DNA of 64,000 nucleotides from Gemmatimonadales bacterium. GTDB lineage: Bacteria; Gemmatimonadota; Gemmatimonadetes; Gemmatimonadales; GWC2-71-9. Positions 9,978 through 18,324 of this stretch are shown one piece after another (within the stretch, counting starts at the first letter, position 1; every line of letters begins with the position of its first letter). Made by a program: the position numbers and the translations under genes. The DNA lies in NCBI GenBank assembly GCA_036500345.1, contig DASYCE010000026.1, positions 157,782 through 221,781 of the forward strand. The letters run 5' to 3'. The notes beneath the pieces are model-generated. The model saw nothing but the letters and a program-made list of their open reading frames with translations. It did no database searches and was not told the origin of the DNA.

Positions 9978-10925
9978 GTGACCGCATCGCCGGGCTCTCC
10001 AGACCCGAACGCCAGCAAGCCGCGCGCGCCAGAATCGCTCTCGGGGCGCACCATTGACGACCGATTCCATCTCGCCGAAGAGATCGGCGAAGGCGGAATG
10101 GCGACGGTGTATCGCGCACATGACGCCGTATCCGGCGTCGATGTCGCCGTGAAGGTGCTCCACGCCGCGCTCGTTGCCGACGCCACGTCGATGGCGCGCC
10201 TGCGACAGGAGGCCGCCCTCGGCGCGCAACTCACCCACCCCAACCTCTGCAACATCATCAGCATCGGCGAGCGCGGCGACGTCGTCTACGTCGTGATGCC
10301 GCTCCTCACCGGTGAGGCGCTCTGCGATCGAGCATACCGGGCGGCGCAACTCGATCTCGCATCCACCGCGACGTTTGTTCGCGACATCAGTGCCGGTCTG
10401 CATGCCGCCCACGACCTGGGGATCGTCCATCGCGATCTCAAGCCCGAGAATGTGATGATCGTGGCGAACGGTGACGGGACCGAGCGCGCAGTTCTGCTCG
10501 ATTTCGGACTCGCGACGGCGCGGCTGAGCAGCCCTGGCTGGCAGAAACTCACCCGGACGGGGATGGTGGTGGGCACGCCGGAGTTCATGAGCCCAGAGCA
10601 GATGCGCGGCAAGGCGCTCGATCAGCGGAGCGACATCTACTCGCTGGCGTTCATGACCTACGAGTTGCTGACCGGCCAGCTCCCTGTGGAGGCGCAGACG
10701 CTGCGCGAGATGGCGGTCGCGCGGATCAAGGGCGACTTGATTCCGATCCGGACTCGGCGTCCCGACCTCGCGTTCCCGAAAGCGGTGGAAACGGTGCTGG
10801 CGAAGGCGCTGGAGCCCGATCCCGATGACCGGTACCAGACCGCGCCGCAGTTTGGGGAGGCGTTCTGGCGCGCGGCGAGGAGCCGAGCGGACGGTGGCGG
10901 GTTGTTCGGCTGGCTCCGGCGCTGA
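9978..10925 (+). CDS. Soluble Hanks-type serine/threonine protein kinase
   Basis: A 315-residue kinase. The glycine loop GEGGMATVY (about 37-45), ATP lysine Lys59 (VAVKVL), catalytic loop HRDLKPEN (151-158), DFG (175-177) and activation segment ending TPEFMSPEQ are all intact, so it should be active. No transmembrane segment or C-terminal sensor domain follows; the protein ends in a short basic tail (GLFGWLRR). That differs from the many membrane-anchored bacterial kinases and suggests a cytosolic enzyme. It is followed by a small acidic protein gene that shares an upstream motif with it, so that protein could be a partner or substrate; this is speculative. Start choice: the GTG at 9978 is the first start in frame. 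Confidence 0.94.
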   Translation: MTASPGSPDPNASKPRAPESLSGRTIDDRFHLAEEIGEGGMATVYRAHDAVSGVDVAVKVLHAALVADATSMARLRQEAALGAQLTHPNLCNIISIGERGDVVYVVMPLLTGEALCDRAYRAAQLDLASTATFVRDISAGLHAAHDLGIVHRDLKPENVMIVANGDGTERAVLLDFGLATARLSSPGWQKLTRTGMVVGTPEFMSPEQMRGKALDQRSDIYSLAFMTYELLTGQLPVEAQTLREMAVARIKGDLIPIRTRRPDLAFPKAVETVLAKALEPDPDDRYQTAPQFGEAFWRAARSRADGGGLFGWLRR

Positions 10926-10945
10926 GTTGCTCAATCGGAAACATC

Positions 10946-10962
10946 GTGACGGTGCCGTGACA
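10946..10962 (+). promoter_or_regulatory. Paired GTGAC motif upstream of the small acidic gene
   Basis: GTGACGGTGCCGTGACA has the same two half-sites and 11-base spacing as the motif at 9915-9931. An AT-richer stretch (GATTTATCT, 10968-10976) follows and could hold a -10 element. The gene starts 57 bases downstream. Confidence 0.45.
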
Positions 10963-11018
10963 GCGGCGATTTATCTCTGAACGAACCGGGTGATCACCAC
11001 CAACATGGATGGACTCTC

Positions 11019-11234
11019 ATGGCCGACGAAGAAGAACAGCTGCGGATCGTCCTGACTCCCGAGCAGCGCGAAATGGTGCGCCGGATGTCGGGACAGAACA
11101 TCGACGCGATCGAACTCAATCCGGAAGACACCAAGAAGGGTGGCGGCCCGCTGAAGTTCCTGTGGCGGTTGTCGAGCGCGTCCGGGATTCCGCGGCAGCG
11201 GTGGGGGATGGACGATGAGGAGGAGAAGAAGTAG
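11019..11234 (+). CDS. Small acidic protein, function unknown
   Basis: A 71-residue protein that starts and ends with acidic runs (MADEEEQ and MDDEEEKK) around a middle containing LTPEQREMVRRMSG, a predicted amphipathic helix, and a basic patch near GGPLKFLWRLS. No signal peptide or membrane segment is seen. Coding status is supported by a proper start, a biased composition and the shared upstream motif with the kinase gene. An overlapping frame (11009-11218) is Arg-rich and looks like a shadow. I do not recognise the family. Confidence 0.6.
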   Translation: MADEEEQLRIVLTPEQREMVRRMSGQNIDAIELNPEDTKKGGGPLKFLWRLSSASGIPRQRWGMDDEEEKK

Positions 11235-11279
11235 GGCGGGGTCGACGCGTACTGATTGACAATTCTCCGGTGGCGGCGG

Positions 11280-12395
11280 ATGCTTGGTGAGCTTCTCACA
11301 CCATGGCATCGACCGGAGTACCGGATCCGAATCCTCAGCAGCATCTGGACTGCGTCGGTCCTCGGCCTCCTCGCCTGCCACACGGACGCAATCGTCAGTC
11401 CTCCGATCAGCACAACGACACCGCTCAATTCCGGCGCCCCGACGCGGCTCACGGTCAATCCTGACCAGGACTACTGGCCAGCATGGACGCAGGACGGTCG
11501 TGGCGTGCTGTATGCCTTTGTCGACCAACAGAACCCGGCGCATCGATGCCTCGGCCTGCTCCCTCCTGACGGAGGGACAAGGCTCTGGCAACTCTGCGAC
11601 AATCGCGCGGTTCGTGCCGACACCCTCTCGAGTTACACGGCCTTTGCGCTAGACAGCACCGGCAGGCTTCTCCTCGTGGAGGCCGTCAGTCCACCCGGCG
11701 CCTTTGCGTCGTTCCCGGTCGCGATTCGGCTCCAGCTCACCGACACAGCAACTCCGTACGTTCGCTCAACGCTTCTCACGCTGCCGGTCACCGTTGGACA
11801 CACTGTCGTGACCTGGCTCAGTGACATCGCGTGGACCGGGCCGAACTCGTTCCTGGCGCTCGGTCAACAGTTCACCTCGCAGAGTTATCCATCTCCGTGC
11901 TCCGGACGGTTTGCGTGCATTGACTCACTGTTTGGTGCGAACGGCATTGTCATCAAGGGTACGCTCGCCGGTTCGGGAGCAACGCTTGAACCGGTTGTCG
12001 GAACTGACAGTGCCACCGGATACTCCGTCGTTGACGACGGTGCGTCGATCGCCTTCATCCGGGGAGCGGATGGCCGATTGTTCGAGGTCGCCCTCAGCGG
12101 CGGGCCGGTCGATTCGGTCGCGACAATACTCCCCGGGCACGCCACGTTGCTCGGACTGGCTTGCCGTAGCGACGTCTGTCTGGTAGCCGCCGGCAGTCAG
12201 CTGATGGAGGTGTCGCTCACCGATGGGACTATCCATGTGGTAGCCGCGGCCGGGCTCATCGCGACGCCGATTCTGTCGCCGATTTCGCGTGATGTCGTGG
12301 CCCAGATCGGCGGCGCAGCGGGGCACATTGCTTCAAGCCACCATCTGGAGTGGTCCGATCTGTACCTCTACAAGGACGTGTTTCCGACGCCGTAG
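11280..12395 (+). CDS. Putative lipoprotein with TolB/WD40-like beta-propeller repeats
   Basis: About 371 residues. The N-terminus has a basic stretch, a hydrophobic core (SIWTASVLGL) and a lipobox-like LLAC, so lipid anchoring is likely. The body opens with TRLTVNPDQDYWPAWTQDGR, which resembles a propeller blade of the TolB/PD40 type, and several further blades with WLSDIAWTG and similar strands follow. The ATG at 11280 places the signal peptide near the N-terminus; a TTG at 11256 is the alternative. The gene is convergent with folC, with four bases between the stops. No enzymatic motif is seen; a carbohydrate- or protein-binding surface role is a guess. Confidence 0.7.
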   Translation: MLGELLTPWHRPEYRIRILSSIWTASVLGLLACHTDAIVSPPISTTTPLNSGAPTRLTVNPDQDYWPAWTQDGRGVLYAFVDQQNPAHRCLGLLPPDGGTRLWQLCDNRAVRADTLSSYTAFALDSTGRLLLVEAVSPPGAFASFPVAIRLQLTDTATPYVRSTLLTLPVTVGHTVVTWLSDIAWTGPNSFLALGQQFTSQSYPSPCSGRFACIDSLFGANGIVIKGTLAGSGATLEPVVGTDSATGYSVVDDGASIAFIRGADGRLFEVALSGGPVDSVATILPGHATLLGLACRSDVCLVAAGSQLMEVSLTDGTIHVVAAAGLIATPILSPISRDVVAQIGGAAGHIASSHHLEWSDLYLYKDVFPTP

Positions 12396-12399
12396 AGTC

Positions 12400-13641
12400 T
12401 CACACCTCCATCCCCAGCGCTTCCATCACATCACCAACGGTGTGGAACGACCCGGTGACGAGCACCGTTGACGCCCCGCGCTGCACCCGCTCCAGTGCGG
12501 CGTCGAACTCCGGCACCAGATGCCACTCGGCGCGCGCCGCCGGACGTGCCGGATCTGCCAGCCAGCGCTCGAGCCATCCGAGATCCCACTTCCGGGTGTC
12601 GGCGCTGGGCGCCACGGTGAGAATGCCGACGTCGATCGCCTGATCAAGTTCGACCAGCATCTCCGGCCATTCCTTGTCGCCGAGGATCGATACCAGCGCG
12701 TGAATCGGGCGGGCGGGTCGCGTCTCGTGCAGCGTTGCCATCAGCGCGCGCATGCTGTCGGGGTTGTGCGCGACGTCGAAGATCCACTTCCCACGCCGAT
12801 CGAATCGTCCGGCGATCCGGGCGCGGGCAAAGGCCGCTGCGATCGCATCGTCTGACGGATGAAGCGGTGCCGGGAGCGCGTCGAGCACGGCGCTCGCGAC
12901 CGCGGCGTTGCGGATCTGGTGCGGGCCGATGAGTCCGAGCTTGCCACGCCACCGCGCATCGGGCGGAACGACGATCGGCAGATACGCTCCGACCGCGGAT
13001 TCGCTCGCGATTCGCGCTTCGCCGGCCTCACGGACGACATCCGCGAGCCATGGATCACCCTCACCGATCACGAATGGCACTCCTGGCTTGGCGATGCCGG
13101 CCTTCTCTGCGGCAATCAGCTCGACCGTGTCGCCGAGATATTTCTGGTGATCGAGCGCGATGTGGGTGACCACGCTCACCAGCGGCGCGATCACGTTGGT
13201 GCTGTCGAGCCTTCCGCCGAGGCCCACTTCGATCACTGCGATGTCGACCTCGCGCGCGGAGAAATGGGCGAAGGCGATCGCCGTCGTTGCTTCGAAAAAC
13301 GTTGCCTGGTGTTCCTCGATCGCCGGGCGAAGCGTCTCGGTCCAGGCGGCGACGGCGTCTTCGGTGATCGCGACGCCGTCGACCGTGATCCGCTCGCGAA
13401 ACGAGATCAGGTGGGGTGAGGTATAGAGCCCGACGCGAAGTCCGTGCGCCCGGAGTGCCTCCGCCACCAGCGTCGAGACACTCCCCTTCCCGTTGGTGCC
13501 GGCGATGTGGATTGAGGGAAAGAATTGCTGCGGCTCACCGATCGACGCGAGCAATGCTCGCGTCGTGTCGAGTCCGAACTTGATCTGGGTGGTGCGGGGA
13601 AAGAGGTAGTCGAGGGCGGCTGAGTAACCGATCGGGCTCAC
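12400..13641 (-). CDS. folC: Bifunctional folylpolyglutamate synthase / dihydrofolate synthase
   Basis: A 413-residue Mur-ligase-family enzyme adding glutamate to dihydropteroate and folates. The ATP P-loop is GTNGKGSVS, followed by TSPHLISFRERI (folate binding). The carbamylated-lysine region LDHQKYLGDT and the C-terminal domain beginning near RRGKWIFDVAHNPDS are intact. Its start overlaps the accD stop by four bases, matching the classic accD-folC pair of many bacteria. Confidence 0.96.
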   Translation of the reverse strand: MSPIGYSAALDYLFPRTTQIKFGLDTTRALLASIGEPQQFFPSIHIAGTNGKGSVSTLVAEALRAHGLRVGLYTSPHLISFRERITVDGVAITEDAVAAWTETLRPAIEEHQATFFEATTAIAFAHFSAREVDIAVIEVGLGGRLDSTNVIAPLVSVVTHIALDHQKYLGDTVELIAAEKAGIAKPGVPFVIGEGDPWLADVVREAGEARIASESAVGAYLPIVVPPDARWRGKLGLIGPHQIRNAAVASAVLDALPAPLHPSDDAIAAAFARARIAGRFDRRGKWIFDVAHNPDSMRALMATLHETRPARPIHALVSILGDKEWPEMLVELDQAIDVGILTVAPSADTRKWDLGWLERWLADPARPAARAEWHLVPEFDAALERVQRGASTVLVTGSFHTVGDVMEALGMEV

Positions 13642-14516
13642 GCCGCCGCGTCTGGGGTCGCCTGCTTCACCTTCCGGCCGCGCATGTGGCGGAGCAGCCG
13701 CGACGTCGTCTCGCGCAGCGAAGCGCGCGGCACCACGTCATCGACCTGCCCTTTTTCGAGGAGGAATTCAGCGGTCTGGAACCCTTCGGGGAGGTCCTGC
13801 CCGATCGTCTGCTTGATCACGCGCTGCCCCGCAAAGCCGATCACGGCTCCCGGCTCCGCCAGGATCACATCACCCTGCATCGCGAACGATGCCGAAACGC
13901 CACCGGTCGTCGGATCGGTCAGGATCGTGATGTACGGCACCGCCGCCTGCTTCATCAGCGAGATCGCCGCAGAGGTCTTGGCCATCTGCATCAGCGAGAG
14001 GGCGCCCTCCTGCATTCGCGCTCCACCCGAGGTGCAGACCACCACCATCGGAATCCTCTTGTCGGCGGAGCGACGCGCCAGACGCGCAATCTTCTCCCCC
14101 ACCACCGATCCCATCGACCCGCCCATGAACCGGAAGTTCATCACGCCAAGATGAAGCGGCTGCGTATCGAGCCTTGCCAAGCCGGTGTAGATCGCGTCGG
14201 ACTCACCGGCCTTCTTGCGCGAGGCAACGAGCCGGTCAGCATAATGCTCGAAATTGAGCGGGTCGCCCGACTTGAGGTCGGCGTTGAGTTCCTTCCAGCT
14301 CCCCTCGTCGGTCAGCAGCTCGACGTATTCCTCGGCGCTGAACCGCTTATGCGTACCGCATTCAGGGCAGACGTTGAGCGACTTCTGGAACTTCTCCCGA
14401 ATATCGATATGCCCGCACGACTCGCACTTTTCCCACGCATCAGCGGGAATCTCGAGGCGCTCACGGGGAGCGGTTCGCGGCTTGCGCTCTTTCTTGAACC
14501 ACGCCATCACAGCCAT
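13638..14516 (-). CDS. accD: Acetyl-CoA carboxylase, carboxyltransferase beta subunit
   Basis: About 292 residues. The N-terminal zinc ribbon has Cys31, Cys34, Cys50 and Cys53 (CESCG, then CPECG). The crotonase-like carboxyltransferase domain follows, with GGARMQEGALSLMQMAK and the oxyanion segment PTTGGVSASFAM. It works with AccA, which is not in this window, to make malonyl-CoA for fatty-acid synthesis. The ATG at 14516 has AAGG just upstream; an ATG at 14507 is also possible, and 14576 would add 20 unconserved residues. It is distinct from the PccB-type carboxyltransferase at 47 kb. Confidence 0.95.
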   Translation of the reverse strand: MAVMAWFKKERKPRTAPRERLEIPADAWEKCESCGHIDIREKFQKSLNVCPECGTHKRFSAEEYVELLTDEGSWKELNADLKSGDPLNFEHYADRLVASRKKAGESDAIYTGLARLDTQPLHLGVMNFRFMGGSMGSVVGEKIARLARRSADKRIPMVVVCTSGGARMQEGALSLMQMAKTSAAISLMKQAAVPYITILTDPTTGGVSASFAMQGDVILAEPGAVIGFAGQRVIKQTIGQDLPEGFQTAEFLLEKGQVDDVVPRASLRETTSRLLRHMRGRKVKQATPDAAA

Positions 14517-14615
14517 ACGACCTTGGGTTGCGAGGGCCTTCTGGTGCTCATGGTAGTTGCACTGAACGTGCGGCAAGAAACAGCTGCGCGCAAGGGCTTG
14601 ACAGCTAAGTCGTTA

Positions 14616-15881
14616 TCAAGACTCAAGATAGCTTGCAGCCCTACCCTCTTCCGAAGCCCGGAAGGCGAGTCCAAGGCCCAGGAACATCGCCACCAGGAAC
14701 GATCCCCCATAGGAGAAGAACGGCAACGGGATCCCGGTGATCGGCATGAGCGAGATCGTCATTCCCACGTTTTCGAAGATGTGGGTGAGGATCACTGCCG
14801 CGACCCCGAAGACCACCAGCGACGCGAACGGGTCACTCGCCTGGCGAGCGATCCGAACCATCAGGAGCAGAAGTGCCAGGAAAAGCGCCAGGGCCAACGC
14901 GACACCGAGGAAGCCGAGCTCCTCACCCACCACGGCGAAGACGAAATCGGTCGAGTGGAACGGAATGAATCCCGACCGCTTCTGCGGCCCGAGTGTGAAG
15001 CCGGTGCCGAGCCAGCCACCGGATCCGATCGCGACATGGGACTCGACCGCCTGGTACCCTGCCTTATGCCGGTACGCCGCACCCTCCGGATCGAGAAACG
15101 AGAGAATCCGGAGTTTCTGGTAGTCCTTCATGTGTTTCCAGACGACGAAGGCGAGGACGCCCATTGCCGAGTTGGTCACATAGACGAAGATCGCCTCCAT
15201 CACGAACGGCCTCCACCAGAGGAGGAGCGCGAAGAGGACGATCATCCACGCGCTCCAGAGACCGGTGCTCCAGGCGAGGAGGAGCGACACGATCGGAGAA
15301 GCGAGGAGCACCAGGAGCGACACCGGGACGTCGGCCCAGAAGAGCATCCCGAAGAGAATCGCGACAAAGACGATGGCGCTGCCGAGGTCGGGCTGCTTGA
15401 GCACCAGAAGGGCTGGAACTCCCGCGAGGATCACCGGCTGGAGCAGTCCGCGGAGCGTGGTCGGTGGTTCGCGACGCGAGGCGAACCAGCGCGCCAGCAT
15501 CAGAATCGTCGCCAGCTTGGCGATCTCGACCGGCTGGATTCCGATCCCCCCGAGCGAAATCCAGCTCTTGCTCCCGGATGCCGATCCCTTCCCCGAACCG
15601 ATCACCAGCGTCACCGCCAGCATCGCGAGCGACGCACCATAAAGCCACGGCGTCGCCCATTCGAGAATCCGGAACGACGTGCGATACGCGAGCGTCGCGC
15701 CGACCAGCGCAATCATCAGCCATACGAATTGCACCACCCAGAGCCACCGCTCCTGACGGAACCACGCGCGATGGGTACTGACGATGAGATCAGTCTGCCC
15801 CGCCGAGTAGATGACCGCGAGTCCGAAGAGCGACAGCAGCGTGACGACGAGGAGGAGCTTCTTGTCGATCCCGCGATTCAT
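14616..15881 (-). CDS. rodA: Peptidoglycan glycosyltransferase RodA
   Basis: A 421-residue SEDS-family polymerase with about ten membrane helices. The family signature TGIPLPFFSYGGS is near the C-terminus, and the conserved Asp is in KQPDLGSAIVF. RodA polymerises lipid II with PBP2 in the rod-shape elongation complex. It overlaps the PBP2 gene by four bases and is the last gene of the mreB-mreC-mreD-mrdA-rodA run, an order seen widely. Its presence implies lateral wall growth and a rod or short-rod cell. Confidence 0.96.
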   Translation of the reverse strand: MNRGIDKKLLLVVTLLSLFGLAVIYSAGQTDLIVSTHRAWFRQERWLWVVQFVWLMIALVGATLAYRTSFRILEWATPWLYGASLAMLAVTLVIGSGKGSASGSKSWISLGGIGIQPVEIAKLATILMLARWFASRREPPTTLRGLLQPVILAGVPALLVLKQPDLGSAIVFVAILFGMLFWADVPVSLLVLLASPIVSLLLAWSTGLWSAWMIVLFALLLWWRPFVMEAIFVYVTNSAMGVLAFVVWKHMKDYQKLRILSFLDPEGAAYRHKAGYQAVESHVAIGSGGWLGTGFTLGPQKRSGFIPFHSTDFVFAVVGEELGFLGVALALALFLALLLLMVRIARQASDPFASLVVFGVAAVILTHIFENVGMTISLMPITGIPLPFFSYGGSFLVAMFLGLGLAFRASEEGRAASYLES

Positions 15882-17800
15882 CGGCCGGAACGCCCCGGGT
15901 GCGAGATCGGCTTCGACGGCGGATGTGCTCCAGCCGGAGGCAGACCGGGCGGGATCTGCGGCGGCGCGGGCGTCGACGAATCGGCGTCGATGCTGTGGTT
16001 GAGATCCTCGGTCACATTGGTGACGTCGGCCTTGACCGTGCGGCCGGTGAGAAAATGGATGATGGCGCGGACCGGATACTTCGCGACGAGTGCGCCATGG
16101 ATCCCCTCTTCAACGGCGATTCCCACCACGATCTTCGGTGATTCCGCCGGCGCGAAGGCGATGAACCATCCCATGTCCTTCTGGCCCGTCACCTGCGCCG
16201 AACCGGTCTTTCCCCCGATATGGAATTGCTGGAGGTCCGCTATTCCGGCAAGATCGGCCGACGCCGTACCACCGCTGTTCACCACGTCGACCATCGCGAG
16301 CCGAAGATCCTGGAGATTCTTTTCGGGAATGTGCAGGTCGCGAACGACCTTGACCGGACGGTTCTGCAGCAGACGCGGCGCGCGCTTCATTCCATCGCTC
16401 GCAAGTGCCGCGAAGAACGACACCATGTTGATCAGCGTCTCGGTGTGCGCACCCTGTCCGATCGAAAGATTGAGTGTCTCGCCGTTCCCCCATAGCGATG
16501 TCCCGCGCGACGTGACGTAGTCCTTCACCGCCTTGCGGAGAAAGGGCTTTGCCTCGCCGCCGATATCGATATCGCTGCGCTGGCCGAAGCCGAGGTCGTA
16601 CGCCCCCGCCAGGATCGAGTCGGCACCGAGCAACTGGCCGAGCTGGTAGAAGTAGACATCGCACGACGCCGCGATCGCCTGGCGCAGCGTCAGGTAGCCG
16701 TGACCCTTGGGATACCAGCAATGGTAGATCCGATTCCCGAACCGATATCCGCCGGTGCACGGATCGCGCATCTTGCTGTCCAGAGTGTAGCCGCGACGCA
16801 GCGCGAGTGCCGCCATCGCCAGCTTGAACGGCGAACCCGGCGGATAGGTCGCCTGGATCACCCGGTTGTAGAGCGGCCGATTGGGATCCTGCTGCAGGCC
16901 GCTCCAGATCGTCGGATCGATCCGCCCGATGAAGTCATTCGGGTTGAATGACGGCATCGAGTAGTACGCGAGCACCTGGCCGTCGGGCGTCATCGCGACC
17001 ATCGCGCCGCGCTTTCCGGGAAGATCGGCACGCCACATCGAATCGATGAATTGCTGCAGGTCGAGGTCGATCGTGGTGCGGATCGCGTTCCCGCCGACCG
17101 GCGGAATCGACCCCGCCTCGGCCTGCTCTCGCACCGGTTGCCCCGTCGGTGTGACCTCGACGAACCGGACCCCCCGGCGACCGCGAAGGATCGAATCGTA
17201 TTCGAGTTCGAGCCCCTGCTTGCCGACGATCTCCCCGGGCTGCGCCCCGGGGAAGGTGCTGTTCTCGAGATCGGTCGGGGAGACTTCACCGACATAACCG
17301 ACCAGATGCGCCACCGCGTCGCTGTCGGGATAGCGACGCCGCGGTTCGCGCTGAATGACGAGTCCGCTGAGTTCGGCGCGATGTTCTTCAAGTCGTGCGA
17401 CGACGTCGGTGCGCCCCGAGGCGTAGACGAGCGCAGGCTGGTATTTCGCTTCCTTCCAGCGGCGCACCACCGTTTCGACGTCGATGGTGTCGTTGGGGAT
17501 CAGGCCATCGAGGCGCGCGAGCACGGCGCGCAGTGAATCTTCGGTGTTGGCGAGCAGCTCGATCGAGTAGCCAGGGAAATTATCGGCAATGGTGCGGCCG
17601 TCGCGGTCGAGGATGGCACCGCGCGGCGCGGCCAGCGGAATCTGCCGCAGATGCGTCTGCGCGGACTCGGTGCGGTAGCGGTCGTGCTCGACAACCTGTG
17701 CCTTGAAGAACGCCGACAGGAGGACGCCGAAGATCAGCACCAGCAGCCACTGCGCCGCCACAGCGCGGCGGGCGACCTGCCACGACGCAAAGGGACTCAT
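15878..17800 (-). CDS. mrdA: Penicillin-binding protein 2 (transpeptidase)
   Basis: A 640-residue class B PBP. The single N-terminal membrane anchor is around residues 15-32, followed by the PBP dimerisation domain. The transpeptidase motifs are SPFK (catalytic Ser in PPGSPFKLAMA), SCD (in AASCDVYFYQLG) and KTG (GGKTGSAQVTG). The enzyme cross-links peptidoglycan during elongation with RodA. The last 40 residues are a proline-rich extension (PAPPQIPPGLPPAG) beyond the usual end of the domain. It is coupled by four-base overlaps to both mreD and rodA. Confidence 0.96.
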   Translation of the reverse strand: MSPFASWQVARRAVAAQWLLVLIFGVLLSAFFKAQVVEHDRYRTESAQTHLRQIPLAAPRGAILDRDGRTIADNFPGYSIELLANTEDSLRAVLARLDGLIPNDTIDVETVVRRWKEAKYQPALVYASGRTDVVARLEEHRAELSGLVIQREPRRRYPDSDAVAHLVGYVGEVSPTDLENSTFPGAQPGEIVGKQGLELEYDSILRGRRGVRFVEVTPTGQPVREQAEAGSIPPVGGNAIRTTIDLDLQQFIDSMWRADLPGKRGAMVAMTPDGQVLAYYSMPSFNPNDFIGRIDPTIWSGLQQDPNRPLYNRVIQATYPPGSPFKLAMAALALRRGYTLDSKMRDPCTGGYRFGNRIYHCWYPKGHGYLTLRQAIAASCDVYFYQLGQLLGADSILAGAYDLGFGQRSDIDIGGEAKPFLRKAVKDYVTSRGTSLWGNGETLNLSIGQGAHTETLINMVSFFAALASDGMKRAPRLLQNRPVKVVRDLHIPEKNLQDLRLAMVDVVNSGGTASADLAGIADLQQFHIGGKTGSAQVTGQKDMGWFIAFAPAESPKIVVGIAVEEGIHGALVAKYPVRAIIHFLTGRTVKADVTNVTEDLNHSIDADSSTPAPPQIPPGLPPAGAHPPSKPISHPGRSGR

Positions 17801-18324
17801 CCGTCAATCCTGATCGCCAGCCAGTCGCGGAAGACCGCGACGACGATTACGCCTGCGATCGCCGTGGTGAGCGCCTGCAGCGGCGCCCAGACCAGCAGTT
17901 CGGACGGGAGCGCATGCAGCGGCGTCCCGCTGAAAAGGAGGACAAGGAGGTCACGGACCCAGGTCCCGACAAAGAAGAGTGCGGCATTCACCAGGAGATT
18001 ATCCGCGAAGAAGAGCCCCCTTCCCCACGCCGCTCCCCAGCCCACCAGCACATGCGCCAGGATTCCCGCACCGAAGCGCGCGGGTGTCAATGCGTCGATC
18101 ACCAGCCCGATGATGAAACCGGTGAATGCGCCGGCGCCGGGGCGCTCCCGGATCGCAAGGAGCAGCAGGACGAGCAGCAGGAAGTCCGGCGCGGCATGAC
18201 TCTCGAAGAGCGATGGCCTGAGGTAGAACTCGAGGAACATCAGTAGCACCAGCACGAACACGACGCGCCACCGGTCGCTGCGCCGCGAACGACGGCGGCG
18301 GCGGTCGAACGGACGGCCGCTCAT
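17797..18324 (-). CDS. mreD: Rod shape-determining protein MreD
   Basis: A 175-residue integral membrane protein with five or six predicted helices (VVFVLVLLMFLEFYL, FLLLVLLLLAI, GFIIGLVIDALTP and others) and a very basic N-terminus of Arg-rich residues. MreD is poorly conserved in sequence, so the identification rests mainly on size, topology and position between mreC and mrdA. It overlaps both neighbours by four bases. Confidence 0.9.
   Translation of the reverse strand: MSGRPFDRRRRRSRRSDRWRVVFVLVLLMFLEFYLRPSLFESHAAPDFLLLVLLLLAIRERPGAGAFTGFIIGLVIDALTPARFGAGILAHVLVGWGAAWGRGLFFADNLLVNAALFFVGTWVRDLLVLLFSGTPLHALPSELLVWAPLQALTTAIAGVIVVAVFRDWLAIRIDG

Noticed and set aside
13686..16520. A 944-codon open frame on the plus strand opposite accD, rodA and mrdA
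   Set aside because: It is antisense to three well-identified genes, is rich in Arg, His, Glu and Asp as expected for a GC-rich shadow frame, and has no recognisable domain.
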